Source of the DNA: Caryophanales bacterium UBA782
GTDB lineage: Bacteria; Bacillota_I; Bacilli_A; RFN20; CAG-826
DNA: 7,283 nucleotides
Assembly (NCBI GenBank): GCA_002296455.1
Contig: DBJG01000031.1
Location: forward strand, 1 to 7,283
Direction: 5' to 3'
The translations under genes and the position numbers were made by a program. Positions 6,120-7,283 of this stretch are shown one piece after another. How positions within the stretch are numbered: the first letter of the stretch is position 1; each line of letters opens with the position of its first letter. The notes beneath the pieces are model-generated. The model ran no database searches. It was not told the DNA's origin and saw nothing but the letters and a program-made list of their open reading frames with translations.

Positions 6120-7008
6120 GAACGTCCATGAAATAAGAAGGAAGAGGCGCTTCAAAGGAAACCTCTTTTTGCGTTCTAGGATGCACAAAAGTCAAACGAT
6201 ATGCGTGAAGAAGCTGCCCACCGTTATAAATTGTGCGGTTTCCTTCCCCATACATTGGATCGCCAATAACAGGATGGCCAATATAGTCAAGATGCACACG
6301 AATTTGATGAGTGCGCCCTGTAAAAAGACGACAAGAAATCAAAGTAGCATTTGAAATAAGAAAGCGTTTTTCGACATGAAAAAAGGTAATCGCTTCTTTT
6401 TTGTCGCGGCCGTTCACTGCAAATTTGGTTGGATGAGCAAAATCGCGCCCAATTGGCGCATCGATTTTCGCATCATCTTCATCGATAATGCCTTTCACAA
6501 GCGCATAGTATTCTCGGTGCATCGAATGTCCGGATAATTGCTTAGCAAGTCCTTCATAAGCGAAATCGTTTTTCGCAATCACAAGAAGCCCCGAAGTATC
6601 TTTATCGATACGATGGACCAAGCCAGGGCGCCCTTTCCCAGCGAGGGTGGAGAGGTTCTTTTCGTGATAGACAAGTGCGTTCACTAGTGTCCCAGAGGTG
6701 TGCCCGTTCCCAGGATGAACAACGAGGCCCGCTTGTTTATTAATCACGAGCAAATCGTCGTCTTCGTAAACAATATCTAGCGGAATATCTTCCGCTTTGA
6801 TATTTAGTTCTTTTTCAGTATATTCTTGGTAGTTTACAATATCTCCTTCTTTTAAGAGATAATGGGCATTTTCTTGCTTTTTATTAACGGAAATATCTCC
6901 GTTTTTTATCATTGATTGTACTTTGCTTCTAGAAGGCGCTAAACCCCACGAAAAAAGAACTTCGTCGAGTCTTTTTCCAGCTTCAAGAACATTAACAATC
7001 TTTTCCAT
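6103..7008 (-). CDS. RluD/YlyB-family 23S rRNA pseudouridine synthase
   Basis: The enzyme isomerises specific uridines in RNA to pseudouridine; members of this RluA/RluD family mostly act on large-subunit rRNA, but the exact sites here cannot be read from sequence. The 301 residues are full length. An S4-type RNA-binding domain occupies about residues 10-65 (GKRLDEVLFSWGLAPSRSKVQSMIKNGDISVN). The catalytic domain follows from about 75, with INKQAGLVVHPG at 89-100, the signature RPGLVHRIDKDTSG at 127-140 with catalytic Asp135, and RTHQIRVHL further on. ATG 7008 has AGAGGA 5 nt upstream and gives the usual N-terminus. It overlaps the end of lspA by 17 bp in a different frame, so the two are co-transcribed. 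Placement after lspA matches B. subtilis ylyB. The 3' end overlaps convergent rnhC by 17 bp. Family certain; the RluD versus RluC/RluA specificity is not resolved. Confidence 0.95.
   Translation of the reverse strand: MEKIVNVLEAGKRLDEVLFSWGLAPSRSKVQSMIKNGDISVNKKQENAHYLLKEGDIVNYQEYTEKELNIKAEDIPLDIVYEDDDLLVINKQAGLVVHPGNGHTSGTLVNALVYHEKNLSTLAGKGRPGLVHRIDKDTSGLLVIAKNDFAYEGLAKQLSGHSMHREYYALVKGIIDEDDAKIDAPIGRDFAHPTKFAVNGRDKKEAITFFHVEKRFLISNATLISCRLFTGRTHQIRVHLDYIGHPVIGDPMYGEGNRTIYNGGQLLHAYRLTFVHPRTQKEVSFEAPLPSYFMDVLNRLE
6142..6170 (+). terminator. Probable terminator of rnhC, inside rluD
   Basis: On the plus strand AAGAGG (6142-6147) pairs with CCTCTT (6162-6167), with a possible inner TTC/GAA stem, and the run of five T residues ends at 6170. 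It starts 22 nt after the rnhC stop, mirroring the opposite terminator, and lies within the rluD coding region. The stem is short and interrupted, so this call is weaker than the other terminator. Confidence 0.5.
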
Positions 7009-7283
7009 TTTCGTCCTCTATTGCAGTTTTCTTTTTACGCCAGAAAGCGTTCTCGTTGATGTATTCTTCGGCTTCTTCATCGCTCATTTTGCTGGTTTCA
7101 ACGATAGAAAGAACGATGTAAAGAATAATGCCGACTGTGATGCAAGCGTCCGCGATATTGAAATTCGCGAAGGGATTGAGGAATCCACCGCGATCTGTTG
7201 GACTGCCACCAAAATATAAATCAATCCAGTCTACGACGCCATTAGGACCGCCATTTTGCCCCCAATAGAAGGTGCGATCGATT
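6992..7283 (-). CDS. lspA: Lipoprotein signal peptidase (signal peptidase II), 5' end outside window
   Basis: LspA is the integral membrane aspartyl protease that removes the signal peptide from diacylglyceryl-modified prolipoproteins. The last 96 residues are visible; the N-terminus lies beyond base 7283. The first visible residues, IDRTFYWG, correspond to the conserved NxIDR motif. The two catalytic aspartates are recognisable in GVVDWIDLYF and FANFNIADACITVG, and the latter leads into the final transmembrane helix (ITVGIILYIVLSIV). The loop between the two aspartates (GGSPTDRGGFLNPF) is longer than in E. coli LspA. The protein ends with a charged cytoplasmic tail of about 35 residues (ETSKMSDEEAEEY through WRKKK to KDC), longer than usual. 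It ends in TAA at 6994-6992, 17 bp inside the rluD-family gene, so it is the upstream partner in an operon whose promoter lies outside the window. Confidence 0.93.
   Translation of the reverse strand, partial: IDRTFYWGQNGGPNGVVDWIDLYFGGSPTDRGGFLNPFANFNIADACITVGIILYIVLSIVETSKMSDEEAEEYINENAFWRKKKTAIEDENGKDC
7014..7019 (-). promoter_or_regulatory. Shine-Dalgarno site of the rluD-family gene
   Basis: AGAGGA on the minus strand lies 5 nt before the ATG at 7008 and is embedded in the lspA coding sequence. It supports this start and independent initiation within the lspA-rluD transcript. Confidence 0.75.

Noticed and set aside
6923..7219. 98-codon plus-strand ORF spanning the rluD/lspA junction
   Set aside because: Both minus-strand genes are clearly conserved across it, and the ORF has no recognisable domain or start signal.
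1..7283. Mobile elements, CRISPR arrays, tRNAs, riboswitches or toxin-antitoxin genes
   Set aside because: No repeats, cloverleaf-like structures or matching proteins were seen; apart from the 52-bp divergent gap the whole window is accounted for by seven genes.

Overview
The window is a gene-dense stretch (about 99% coding) of a bacterial chromosome. The gene set of RNase HIII, MutS2, UvrC and a YlyB/RluD-type pseudouridine synthase next to LspA points to a low-GC Bacillota, most likely within or near class Bacilli (Erysipelotrichia- or RF39-like lineages are possible, but this is a guess). Base composition looks moderate (low 40s % GC by eye). The five complete genes end in TGA or TAA and tryptophan is read from TGG, so the standard bacterial code applies rather than the Mycoplasma TGA=Trp code. 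I see no mobile element, phage gene, CRISPR array, tRNA or rRNA.

Layout: (1) A minus-strand operon runs leftward from about 5140 to the left edge: mutS2 (ribosome-collision/DNA-recombination ATPase), uvrC (excision nuclease), an HD-domain phosphohydrolase-like protein, and a HAD hydrolase cut by the window edge. All three junctions are 4-base ATGA stop/start overlaps, so the genes should be co-transcribed and translationally coupled. (2) A 52-bp intergenic gap (5141-5192) holds two divergent extended -10 promoters, one for mutS2 and one for rnhC. Each -10 box lies only 7-8 nt from the start codon, so both first genes are predicted to be made from leaderless mRNAs. (3) rnhC (RNase HIII) runs on the plus strand. 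(4) From the right edge leftward run lspA (signal peptidase II, 5' end missing) and an rluD-family gene, overlapping by 17 bp. rluD converges on rnhC and their 3' coding ends also overlap by 17 bp. A hairpin terminator for each convergent transcript sits inside the other gene's coding sequence, each starting 22 nt past the stop codon it serves.

Functionally the centre is a nucleic-acid maintenance block: RNase HIII removes RNA/DNA hybrids, UvrC incises damaged DNA, and MutS2 handles collided ribosomes and/or branched DNA. The HD and HAD proteins are plausible nucleotide- or phosphate-ester hydrolases of unknown substrate. lspA-rluD is a familiar housekeeping pair (lipoprotein maturation and rRNA pseudouridylation). 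The genes themselves are ordinary. The most interesting signals are in the control DNA: paired leaderless promoters and reciprocal terminators buried in opposing genes. I did not find evidence of an undescribed multi-gene system.
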